Of a stretch of 64,000 nt of DNA, positions 38,645-46,383 are shown in pieces. The notes under the pieces are model-generated. The model was not told the origin of the DNA, made no database searches, and was given only the letters and a program-made list of their open reading frames with translations. The position numbers and the translations under genes are program-made. Positions within the stretch are counted from its first letter, which is position 1. The number at the start of each line of letters is the position of its first letter. Origin of the DNA: Alishewanella jeotgali KCTC 22429 (GTDB taxonomy: Bacteria > Pseudomonadota > Gammaproteobacteria > Enterobacterales > Alteromonadaceae); contig NZ_AHTH01000048.1 in NCBI RefSeq assembly GCF_000245735.1, positions 1 to 64,000 on the forward strand, given 5' to 3'.

Positions 38645-39210
38645 TAGCTTTTCCCGCTTTCCAGTTGCTGGATCTGCTGCTCCACTTCATCGATGGCGCG
38701 CCGGCAGCGGCCGAGGCGGGCCTGTAGCTGTAATTGCTTGGTGGTGCCTTCCTGACTCTGATCTTGTGTTGCCAGGCGCAGCATATCCTGTAACCGGCTT
38801 TCAAATTGCTGATAGTCGGATAATTGCTGATACAGTTGTTGGCTGCTGGCGCTTAGTTGCTGTACCACGGCTTTACTGCGCTGCTTTAGGGTTTTAGCAT
38901 GCTTTTGCCGCACCGGACTATTCACAAAGGCGCGTAGCAGCGCCTCAATTTGTTGTTGCAAGCGTTCGGTTAGCCGCTGTCTGGCTGCGGCCGATAACTG
39001 CTGCCCTTGTTCAGTTAAATGCGCCAGATGACGCTGGCTTTGTGCCACATAATCAGCCAGGTAAGGCGAGTGCACGCTAAATAAGGCGGAGTCAAACCAG
39101 TGTTGCGGTTTACCTGCTGCCGGTTGCCGGTCTAACTCACTGGCCTGTTGCCATAGTTGCTGCAGCTGCTGCGCCAGCCGGGCCAGTTGCGCCTTTGATA
39201 AGGTGCTCAT
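38644..39210 (-). CDS. priC: Primosomal replication protein PriC
   Basis: PriC loads DnaB at stalled forks independently of PriA. The 188-aa protein is glutamine- and leucine-rich and almost entirely helical. It shows family features: WFDSALFSVHSPYLADYVAQ near residue 38, LTERLQQQIEALLRAF near residue 79 and LSDYQQFESRLQDML near residue 128. It overlaps the TSUP gene upstream by four bases and the deacetylase gene downstream by one, so the three are likely co-transcribed. Confidence 0.87.
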   Translation of the reverse strand: MSTLSKAQLARLAQQLQQLWQQASELDRQPAAGKPQHWFDSALFSVHSPYLADYVAQSQRHLAHLTEQGQQLSAAARQRLTERLQQQIEALLRAFVNSPVRQKHAKTLKQRSKAVVQQLSASSQQLYQQLSDYQQFESRLQDMLRLATQDQSQEGTTKQLQLQARLGRCRRAIDEVEQQIQQLESGKS

Positions 39211-39995
39211 CCACCGTTACTCCAGGCTTGCCAGGCCAGACGCACCGCTATGGCGATCACCACGCAGATAAATACCGGCCGGATAAACTTACTGCCAAAG
39301 CGGATCGCCGAGTGCGCGCCCAGATAAGCCCCCAGCATCAGACACAGCCCCATGGCAATACCGAGGGTAAAATGCACATGTCCCAGCACGATAAAGGCTG
39401 CCAGCGAAAAGCCGTTACTGACAAAGTTCATGGTTCGGGCAACGCCACTGGTTAGCAGCAGATTAATTTTATACAGCGCCATGGTCGACACCATCCAGAA
39501 CGCACCGGCGCCAGGGCCGGCGACACCATCATAAAAGCCCAGCGTCAGGCCCTGGGCCCGTTGTTGCCAGTACAGTTTTGGACTAGCGTTTGGCAGTGTC
39601 AGGCGGTCATCCGGCTGCATCCGGTTAAATAGGGTATAGATGGCGGCAAATAGGATCAGTAACGGCAGGATCTTTTCTAACAGGGCGGTACTGAGCTGAT
39701 CGACCACCAGTGTGCCGAGCAGGGCACCGATGGCGGTAAAGACTAAACTGTTGCGCCAGTAATGTGGGTTAAATAGCTGCTTACGATAGTAGGTTAAGGA
39801 GGCGGTAAAGGAGCCAAAGGTTGCCGCCAGTTTATTAGTGCCCAGTACCACATGCGGCGGTAAACCGGCCGTCAGCAGGGCAGGCACCGTCAATAAACCA
39901 CCGCCACCGGCAATGGCATCGATATAGCCGGCGATAAAGGCGACACCACAGAGCAGTAATAAGAGTTCGAAGGTCAGATTCAGATCCACAAGCAA
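39207..39995 (-). CDS. TSUP family permease (TauE/SafE-like)
   Basis: A 262-aa membrane protein with about eight transmembrane segments. The N-terminal block AGYIDAIAGGGGLLTVPALL (residues 22-41) and the internal repeat around GFYDGVAGPGAGAFWM are typical of the TSUP family, close to E. coli YfcA. Such proteins export sulfite or other small organic anions; the substrate is not known here. The start is a TTG at 39995 with an AGGA seven bases upstream. Overlap with priC by four bases suggests coupling. Confidence 0.9.
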   Translation of the reverse strand: MLVDLNLTFELLLLLCGVAFIAGYIDAIAGGGGLLTVPALLTAGLPPHVVLGTNKLAATFGSFTASLTYYRKQLFNPHYWRNSLVFTAIGALLGTLVVDQLSTALLEKILPLLILFAAIYTLFNRMQPDDRLTLPNASPKLYWQQRAQGLTLGFYDGVAGPGAGAFWMVSTMALYKINLLLTSGVARTMNFVSNGFSLAAFIVLGHVHFTLGIAMGLCLMLGAYLGAHSAIRFGSKFIRPVFICVVIAIAVRLAWQAWSNGG

Positions 39996-40028
39996 GGCCA
40001 GGTCCTGTTAGGTTTACTGCTGCAACAG

Positions 40029-42089
40029 TCAGTATTGAATGGTTCGGCGAAACGGCGGCAGCGTATCCAGCATAGCCTTGCCATAGCTTTTAGTCACCAG
40101 CCGCCGGTCCAGGATCACGATACGACCGTGATCCTGCTCTTGTCGCAGCAGTCTACCACAAGCTTGTACCAGTTTCTTCGCAGTTGCCGGTAAACTCTGT
40201 TGTAAAAACGCATTGCCGCCGCGGGCGCTAATCGCCTCGCTTTGGGCTGCCTCCAGCGGCGAGGTCGGCACCGCAAACGGCAGCTTGGTGATAATCAGGT
40301 TAGTCAGCAACTTGCCCGGCAGATCCAGACCTTCGGCAAAGCTTTGGGTGCCGAATAAAATACTGCTGCCACCGGCCTGTACCTTTTCCTGATGCAGCTG
40401 CAACAGGGCCTGTCGTGAGGCTTCCCCCTGTACCAGTATCGAAAAACCGTTGCTACGCAGCGCACTGGCGACTTCCTGCATCTGCCAGTAAGAGGCAAAC
40501 AGCACCAGGGTGCCAGCGGGGTGATCCAGATAACCTGGTAATAAACGGATTAGCTCCTGGCTAAAGGTTGGATCGGTCGGCTCACAGCGGGTAGGAGGTA
40601 AAATAATTTCCGCTTGCTCGGCATAGGCAAAGGGCGAGTCGACCTGTAAACACTGCAGTGCGTCGAAGTCCAGTAAGCCCAGCTCGCGTTTGGCATGTTC
40701 AAAGCTGTTCAGTAGCCTGAGTGTGGCTGAGCACAGCACCACGGCAAAGGCCGGCTGAAATAATAACTGTTGTAGCTTGTAACTGACACTCAGCGGGCAG
40801 GCATGTAAATACAGCGGGCTCTGCGCACTGGTGCGGCTTAGCCAGCGTGCCTGGCTGGCAATGTCTTTTTGTGGTTGCGCCAGCAGTTGCCACAGTTGTT
40901 GTTGCTGCTCGAGCCTTAAGCGCAGGCTGGCCAGTTCATGGATCAGCTGCGGTTGGCTGCGCAGCAATTTCGGTTGCTCGGTCAGTTGTTGTTGTAATTC
41001 GTTAAGTAGCCGCTCTGTGGTCGTTAAGGCTTTATTGCTGGTTTCCGCCAAGGGTTCGGCCTGTTGCTGCCATAGCCGCGGTAGGGCCGCATGCGGAAAG
41101 CGGTACTCTGTTTGCTCAGCTTGCTTAAACCACTGCGGTAAGAAGTCTTTTAAACTGCGCTCAACAGGTTTAAGCGCAGCGGCAAAGTCACTGAGAAAAT
41201 CATCTAACTTTAACAGGTCTTTTAAGCTACGTTCGGTCAAGAGCCCTTGCAGTAACTGCAGTTGCTTACGGGCTTTTTCCAGCCAGGCTTGTTGCTGGCT
41301 TAACTGCGCGCTGGCGCTGAGTAAGTCCCGGCCGCAATCAGCCAGATGATGGGCTTCGTCTATCACATAGATGCAGTCTTCCGGTGCCGGTAATACCGCA
41401 TTACCTGCCAGCAGATCGGACAGCAGCAGGCTGTGATTTACCACCAGCACCTCTGAATCGGCGATTTCTGCGCGGGCCAGATGAAAGGGGCAATGATGAT
41501 GTTGCCGTTGTTGCTTATGACAGATATGGGCATCGGCCTGTAACTGTTGCCACAGTGAATCCGGCATCGCTTCGGTTAGCGTATCGCGATCGCCTAACCA
41601 GCGGCGGTGCTGCCAGTCACTAAGCAGCCGTTGTAACAAGGCCTGCTGGGCCGCATCCGGGCAAAAATCGGCACTGGCAAATAAGGTGGGTTGCTCAATT
41701 AATTGCTGTAAGCGTTCGATACAAGCATAGCGCTGGCGGCCTTTAACCAGGGTAAAGTTAAACTGCAGGCCACTGTGTGTCAGAAAAAACGGCAAATCCT
41801 TATTCACCAGTTGTTCCTGCAATGCCACTGTCGCGGTGGCGATGACCAGCTTCTTATTATTGGCCAGTGCATAGGGCAGGCTCCCCAAAATATAGGCCAG
41901 AGATTTACCGGTGCCGGTACCGGCTTCAATTAAGCCTAAACGTTGTTGCCTGTGGTAGTCACCGGCAATAATTTTGCTGATTTCGGCAATTAACTTATTC
42001 TGGCCGGGTCTGGGGCGGTAGCCTGGCAGCTTTTGCCGCAGCTGGGAGTGAATATCACGGATTTGTTGCTTTAAGCGGTCTGAGAGCAT
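40029..42089 (-). CDS. dinG: ATP-dependent DNA helicase DinG
   Basis: DinG is an XPD-like 5'-3' helicase that removes R-loops and helps replication through transcription. Walker A is AGTGTGKS (residues 56-63), the DEAH box is at 244-247 in YVIDEAHHLAD, and helicase motif VI-like sequence appears in QACGRLLRQEQDHG. The ending RRLVTKSYGKAMLDTLP aligns with E. coli DinG, not YoaA. Length 686 aa compares with 716. The iron-sulfur domain keeps C123, C190 and C200, but the third of the four E. coli ligands (C199 there) is not present in the C190-C200 interval. Confidence 0.93.
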   Translation of the reverse strand: MLSDRLKQQIRDIHSQLRQKLPGYRPRPGQNKLIAEISKIIAGDYHRQQRLGLIEAGTGTGKSLAYILGSLPYALANNKKLVIATATVALQEQLVNKDLPFFLTHSGLQFNFTLVKGRQRYACIERLQQLIEQPTLFASADFCPDAAQQALLQRLLSDWQHRRWLGDRDTLTEAMPDSLWQQLQADAHICHKQQRQHHHCPFHLARAEIADSEVLVVNHSLLLSDLLAGNAVLPAPEDCIYVIDEAHHLADCGRDLLSASAQLSQQQAWLEKARKQLQLLQGLLTERSLKDLLKLDDFLSDFAAALKPVERSLKDFLPQWFKQAEQTEYRFPHAALPRLWQQQAEPLAETSNKALTTTERLLNELQQQLTEQPKLLRSQPQLIHELASLRLRLEQQQQLWQLLAQPQKDIASQARWLSRTSAQSPLYLHACPLSVSYKLQQLLFQPAFAVVLCSATLRLLNSFEHAKRELGLLDFDALQCLQVDSPFAYAEQAEIILPPTRCEPTDPTFSQELIRLLPGYLDHPAGTLVLFASYWQMQEVASALRSNGFSILVQGEASRQALLQLHQEKVQAGGSSILFGTQSFAEGLDLPGKLLTNLIITKLPFAVPTSPLEAAQSEAISARGGNAFLQQSLPATAKKLVQACGRLLRQEQDHGRIVILDRRLVTKSYGKAMLDTLPPFRRTIQY

Positions 42090-42649
42090 GGCATCGATAT
42101 ATTATCGTTTTGCTTATTCTAGCCTGAGTTACCTTGCGTGCCCAGCGTTGTGATGTTGCCGCTTTGCTCGGTCCGCTTTCTCACATTTTTAGGCCGTACT
42201 GCTGAGATTGGTGCCCTAGCTACTTTGCTGCAGCCGCTAAGTTCGATCTGGATTGCCGAATTTAGCAACAATCAGATCTGGTAAGAGCAGTGCTTTTGGG
42301 TAATATAAAGTTTACAAGTCGAGCGGCCCACCATGCTGTGGCAGGGTGTTTTTGTACACTTAATCGCCACATCTGCGGCGAAATACCTTTTTAAGGGAAA
42401 TTTTTCGCAGCGGATGATCATGGTTTGTAAGCAATATGTGCTTTATACGGCAGATGCTTTTTGCTCTTTACTGACAGCGGACAGTGAATTTATAAAATTG
42501 TTCCGTAAAAGCGGTTGACCCTTGAGAAAAATTACGTTTATTATCAGGGCGCGTTACTCGGGGTGTTGTTGTAGTCAGCAATCGCTTCGCTTAAAAGCTA
42601 GTAACTGAAAAAACAGAATCACTTATTAATGTGGTCCAGGGAGATATAC
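42090..42649. other. 560-base intergenic region, dinG to first TonB receptor
   Basis: I see no convincing gene here. A 61-codon open frame at 42333-42518 lacks a ribosome binding site and family features. The only clear signal is a promoter at 42515-42544 for the receptor gene, leaving a leader of about 100 bases. I found no Fur-type box. Confidence 0.5.
42515..42544 (+). promoter_or_regulatory. Probable promoter of the first TonB receptor gene
   Basis: TTGACC (42515-42520) and TATTAT (42539-42544) are separated by 18 bases. The same hexamers with the same spacing occur at 48450-48479 before the receptor-like remnant, and the distance to the ATG is similar (106 and 110 bases). Confidence 0.6.
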
Positions 42650-45334
42650 ATGTACTCAAATAATAAATTAACCAAGGCAGTGCGCTTAGCCATCGCTTTC
42701 GGTGCAGTGTCAGCCTTTGCTGGTAGTGCCGTTGCTCAACAAGCGCAACAGAATGAAGAAGAATCTGCAAAAGTAGAACGTATCGAAGTAACGGGTTCGC
42801 GTATTAAACGTACCGATTTGGAAGGCGCTTTACCAATAACCGTTATTGACCGTGAGCAAATTGACTTATCTGGTCAAATGAGCGTTTCTGATTTGTTACG
42901 CAATACTACCTTTAACTCTTTCGGTTCTTACCGTTCAACGTCTGGCAACGCGTCTCAAGGTACTACACAAGTTAGTCTTCGTGGTCTTGGTTCAAGCAGA
43001 ACTCTAATTCTTGTTGATGTCCGCCGCTTACCTACATCACCTATCAGTGGTTCTGGTCAGGATCTTAACACTGTTCCTTTGGCTGCTGTTGAGCGGGTAG
43101 AGGTGTTAAGTGATGGTGCATCAGCAGTTTATGGTTCAGATGCAATTGGTGGTGTTATTAACATTATCACTAGAAAAGATTACGATGGTGCAGAACTTCG
43201 TTTAGGTGCTGGTCGCGTGAGTATCCCTTCAGAAGGCGGTGACCGTGAAGAAGGTTCTTTTGTAATTGGTACCTCTACCAACAAATCGCGTTTGTTAGCG
43301 GGTTTCTCTTGGAATGAGCGGGATATTATTTTCGAACGCCACTTCCCATGGAATCAGGGTAATCGTGGTATTTCGCCATATGGTAACAACTGGGCAGAAG
43401 TAACTTCTTCTGGCAGAGCGCCAGCTTCATCTAATGCTCTTTCCTTGGGTACTGCTGCTTGTGAAGGCTTAAACGAAAACTGGTTTACTACACAGAACCC
43501 ATGGATTGGTGGCGATATGTGTAGTTACGATTTCCGTCAAACCAATGCGAATGACTCCTCAGTTGGCACTCAATCAATGTTTTTCCGTGCCAGCCAGGAC
43601 ATTACTGATGATTGGCAGGTTTATGCCAACGCTTCTGCAGTAAAATCAAAATCTTTTGGTCGTTACGCAGCATCTCTGAACGATCCAGGTTCAGTTATTT
43701 CGGCAAACAGCCCGAATAACCCAACGAATCCAAATAGCCCATTGTATAACCCAGCTACTAATCGTGATGGCGTTGCAGCTCCACGTCCAGTTGCGGTATA
43801 TCATCGTTTTGCTTCTTTAGGAACACGTGATAGTCAAGTTGACAACTATACAACTGATGTTCAAATGGGCTTTACTGGTATGGTAAACGACGTTGAAGTT
43901 GAATTTGGTGGCCGCAAAACGAAAACTAAAGTTTACAACATGGGTAATGGTTACCTGCTGCGTTCAGTTGCAAACGTAGCGATGGAAAACGGTACCTATA
44001 TGTTAAATGATCCGTTAGGTTCTCGTTTCACTACTCCAGAAGATCGCGCAGCATATCGTCGCTTGTTAGACTCACTGAATATCACCATTTCACGTATCAA
44101 CCTGTTTGATATGAAAGAAGTGTTTGCAAATGCATCTTTTGACGTGCTTGAGCTTCAGCATGGTATGGTGCAAATGTTTGTTGGTACTGAGTACCGTTCA
44201 GAAGATTATGCTGATATTTATGACTCGCAATCTGCAGCTGGTACTGTAGGTGGTTCTGCAGGTAGCTCAGCGGGTGGTGGCCGTAATGTAAGAGCTGCCT
44301 ATTTTGAAACACTGGTGCCGGTGCTTGACAATTTAGAGCTGAATTTCGCAGGCCGTTATGATAAATATTCAGATTATGGTTCAGATTTCTCACCAAAAGC
44401 GTCATTACGTTATGAGCCATTAGATGGCTTAGTATTACGCGCGTCTTATGGTAAGGGATTCCGTGCTCCAACTCTGGATATTTTGACCCAGCAGCCTTCA
44501 CCTGGTAATCCACAAGTTCGTGACTTTGTTTTATGTGATTTCAGAGGTCAAACTACCTGTCCTCAAGGTCAGCTACGTGCTACCACTGTATCAAACTCTG
44601 AATTAGCTTCTGAGAAGTCTACCCAAATTGCCTTGGGTCTGGCATACCAGCCAACTGATTGGGTAAATTTTGCAGTTGACTACTATGACATTGAAATTAC
44701 AGATGCAATTTCATTCATTGGCTTACAGGCTTTAATTAATACTGAGCGTGCTGGTGATGCGTTCCCTGCCGGTCTGGGAATAGTGCGTGACCCTGTGACG
44801 AGAGTAATCGTTGATGCAACTACCGGTTATGCTAACAGAGGTTCTGTCGAAACAAATGGTTTAGACATTAATGTTCGCTTCAACTTTGATCTGGGTAATG
44901 TCGGGCGTTTGACTCATAATCTGCAGTTTGGTCATGTCTTTGAGTATTCTATTGATGGTGGCCGGAATTTAGTTCGCGATCCGGGTACGCCTCGTCAAAG
45001 AGCATCACTGTCTAACGTATACTCGTACGGTGATTTTGACTTTGCCTGGAATATCAATGCCATCGGCAACCAGTACAATAGTGTGACTCGACCTACTACT
45101 GGTCCAAACGCCGGTCAGTTAGTAAAAGCCGGAAATATCGCTACTTGGATCACTCATGATGCGCAAGTGCGCTACACACTGGGTTGGAATGCTGATATCG
45201 TAGTTGGTGTACAAAACCTGTTTGAGAAATATCCTCAATTAAATACAGGTGCAGCTGATGGTCGTGGTTTTGACTACACCTTGTATGATGGTTCAGGCCG
45301 TATTTCTTACGTACGTTACACTCAACGTTTCTGA
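42650..45334 (+). CDS. TonB-dependent receptor (large, plug plus barrel)
   Basis: An 894-aa outer-membrane receptor. A signal peptide ends near residue 30 (AVAQ). The TonB-box-like segment ERIEVTGSRIKR is followed by the plug domain, with VSLRGLGSSRTLILVDVRRLP and GASAVYGSDAIGGVINIIT. A 22-strand barrel follows, ending in phenylalanine. The frame is open 7 codons upstream, but the ATG at 42650 follows a GGGAGA site and gives the typical NNKLTKAVRLAIAFG leader of this family. The ligand is unknown; relatives are often linked to peptidases. Base composition is more A+T-rich than in flanking core genes. Confidence 0.92.
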   Translation: MYSNNKLTKAVRLAIAFGAVSAFAGSAVAQQAQQNEEESAKVERIEVTGSRIKRTDLEGALPITVIDREQIDLSGQMSVSDLLRNTTFNSFGSYRSTSGNASQGTTQVSLRGLGSSRTLILVDVRRLPTSPISGSGQDLNTVPLAAVERVEVLSDGASAVYGSDAIGGVINIITRKDYDGAELRLGAGRVSIPSEGGDREEGSFVIGTSTNKSRLLAGFSWNERDIIFERHFPWNQGNRGISPYGNNWAEVTSSGRAPASSNALSLGTAACEGLNENWFTTQNPWIGGDMCSYDFRQTNANDSSVGTQSMFFRASQDITDDWQVYANASAVKSKSFGRYAASLNDPGSVISANSPNNPTNPNSPLYNPATNRDGVAAPRPVAVYHRFASLGTRDSQVDNYTTDVQMGFTGMVNDVEVEFGGRKTKTKVYNMGNGYLLRSVANVAMENGTYMLNDPLGSRFTTPEDRAAYRRLLDSLNITISRINLFDMKEVFANASFDVLELQHGMVQMFVGTEYRSEDYADIYDSQSAAGTVGGSAGSSAGGGRNVRAAYFETLVPVLDNLELNFAGRYDKYSDYGSDFSPKASLRYEPLDGLVLRASYGKGFRAPTLDILTQQPSPGNPQVRDFVLCDFRGQTTCPQGQLRATTVSNSELASEKSTQIALGLAYQPTDWVNFAVDYYDIEITDAISFIGLQALINTERAGDAFPAGLGIVRDPVTRVIVDATTGYANRGSVETNGLDINVRFNFDLGNVGRLTHNLQFGHVFEYSIDGGRNLVRDPGTPRQRASLSNVYSYGDFDFAWNINAIGNQYNSVTRPTTGPNAGQLVKAGNIATWITHDAQVRYTLGWNADIVVGVQNLFEKYPQLNTGAADGRGFDYTLYDGSGRISYVRYTQRF

Positions 45335-45355
45335 TAGCTGATTAAGTAAAATCCG

Positions 45356-45384
45356 AAAAGGGCAGTGTTTAACTGCCCTTTTTT
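45356..45384 (+). terminator. Intrinsic terminator after the first TonB receptor
   Basis: A 7-bp core stem (45360-45366 with 45372-45378), lengthened by A-T pairs, has a GTTTA loop and runs into TTTTTT. The methyltransferase ATG follows 13 bases later, so that gene is read by read-through or from another promoter. Confidence 0.85.
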
Positions 45385-45396
45385 ATTGGAGTTGTT

Positions 45397-46353
45397 ATGG
45401 CACAACATTGGTCTACCTATTGGCAAAGTGCGTTAAGCCTGAACAGTTTTAGCGAAGGTGAAATGGCAGCCGGCTATCAGGGAGAATTAAAAGACTTTTG
45501 GTATCAGATTTTTTCTTGCTTACCCGCTGCGGCAGAGGTTCTGGATGTCGGGACTGGAAATGGTGCACTGGCATTAATGCTGCTGCAGTACGCCGATGCC
45601 TCGGGATCTCAGTTTACAGTCAGGGCATCTGATGCGGCTGAGATAGACAAAGAACTGATTATGAGAAAATTTCCTGCTTTACGGGCGGATATTTCACGAA
45701 TTGATTTCTACCCGGAAACCAAAATTGAAAGCCTGCCCTTTGCTGATGGATCTCTGAGTCTGATTACCAGCCAGTTTGCGTTAGAGTATGCGCAGCCAAG
45801 TCAGGCGGTACAAAGCTGTATGCGTGTACTGAAGCCGGCAGGACGTTTAGAGGCGGTAATTCATCATGCTGAGACGCCCTTGCTGCAGCAGTCCCGTCAG
45901 CTATTACAGTTGTTAACCGCTTTTACTACGCCAGATTTTCTGTCTCTGCTTGCTAAATTTAAAGAAAGCGTGCTGCAACTGGCTAGTGATAACTCTGAAC
46001 CGGCTTATCAGCAATTTGAAGTTGTTAACCGCAAGCTGCTGGAAACTGCCCGTCAGCTGCATTTGCAGGCAGAACAACTGGGGATTGCCGATGATTTTCA
46101 GGACGTATTGGCAAAATTTGCTGCTTGCTTCGTCGATTTATCGCTGGCAACGCCGGATAAACTGGCGTTCTTTCTGACTGAGCTGGGCTATTACCGGTTA
46201 CGGCTAGCAGATCAAATTGCTGCCGCCTGGGATGTTAAAAAATGTGAATTTTGGGTAAGCTGTTTTGCCAGGTATAAGTGCCAAGTAAGTTGTGAGCCGC
46301 TTTACCTTAACAAGGAACTGTTTGGCTGGCATTTGTCAGTTTTAAAGCAGTAA
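45397..46353 (+). CDS. Class I SAM-dependent methyltransferase
   Basis: A 318-aa protein with a Rossmann-fold methyltransferase domain in the first 170 residues. Motif I is VLDVGTGNGALALML (near residue 48), an acidic end to strand 2 lies near SDAAEID, and SLPFADGSLSLITSQFALEY near residue 112 is the UbiE-like motif. The C-terminal 140 residues are helical and of no family I know. The substrate is unknown. It lies between two outer-membrane receptors and just before a secreted S9 peptidase, perhaps acting on the same metabolite; that is inference. Confidence 0.82.
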   Translation: MAQHWSTYWQSALSLNSFSEGEMAAGYQGELKDFWYQIFSCLPAAAEVLDVGTGNGALALMLLQYADASGSQFTVRASDAAEIDKELIMRKFPALRADISRIDFYPETKIESLPFADGSLSLITSQFALEYAQPSQAVQSCMRVLKPAGRLEAVIHHAETPLLQQSRQLLQLLTAFTTPDFLSLLAKFKESVLQLASDNSEPAYQQFEVVNRKLLETARQLHLQAEQLGIADDFQDVLAKFAACFVDLSLATPDKLAFFLTELGYYRLRLADQIAAAWDVKKCEFWVSCFARYKCQVSCEPLYLNKELFGWHLSVLKQ

Positions 46354-46383
46354 ATATTGGAATTGTGTTGATTGGAAGCTGTT

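Noticed and set aside
40831-41349. 172-codon plus-strand frame opposite dinG
   Set aside because: It is antisense to a clear helicase gene, and its Ser/Cys-rich composition is a mirror of leucine/glutamine codons.
42333-42518. 61-codon open frame upstream of the first TonB receptor
   Set aside because: It has no ribosome binding site, no recognisable domain, and its end overlaps the receptor promoter.
42090-42649. A Fur box or other iron-response site before the first receptor
   Set aside because: I found no sequence close to the GATAATGATAATCATTATC consensus here or in 48334-48709, so iron transport is not supported by regulation.
44097-44513. 138-codon minus-strand frame inside the first receptor gene
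   Set aside because: It is the antisense shadow of a strongly coding region; its His/Gln/Leu-rich composition mirrors the receptor's codons.
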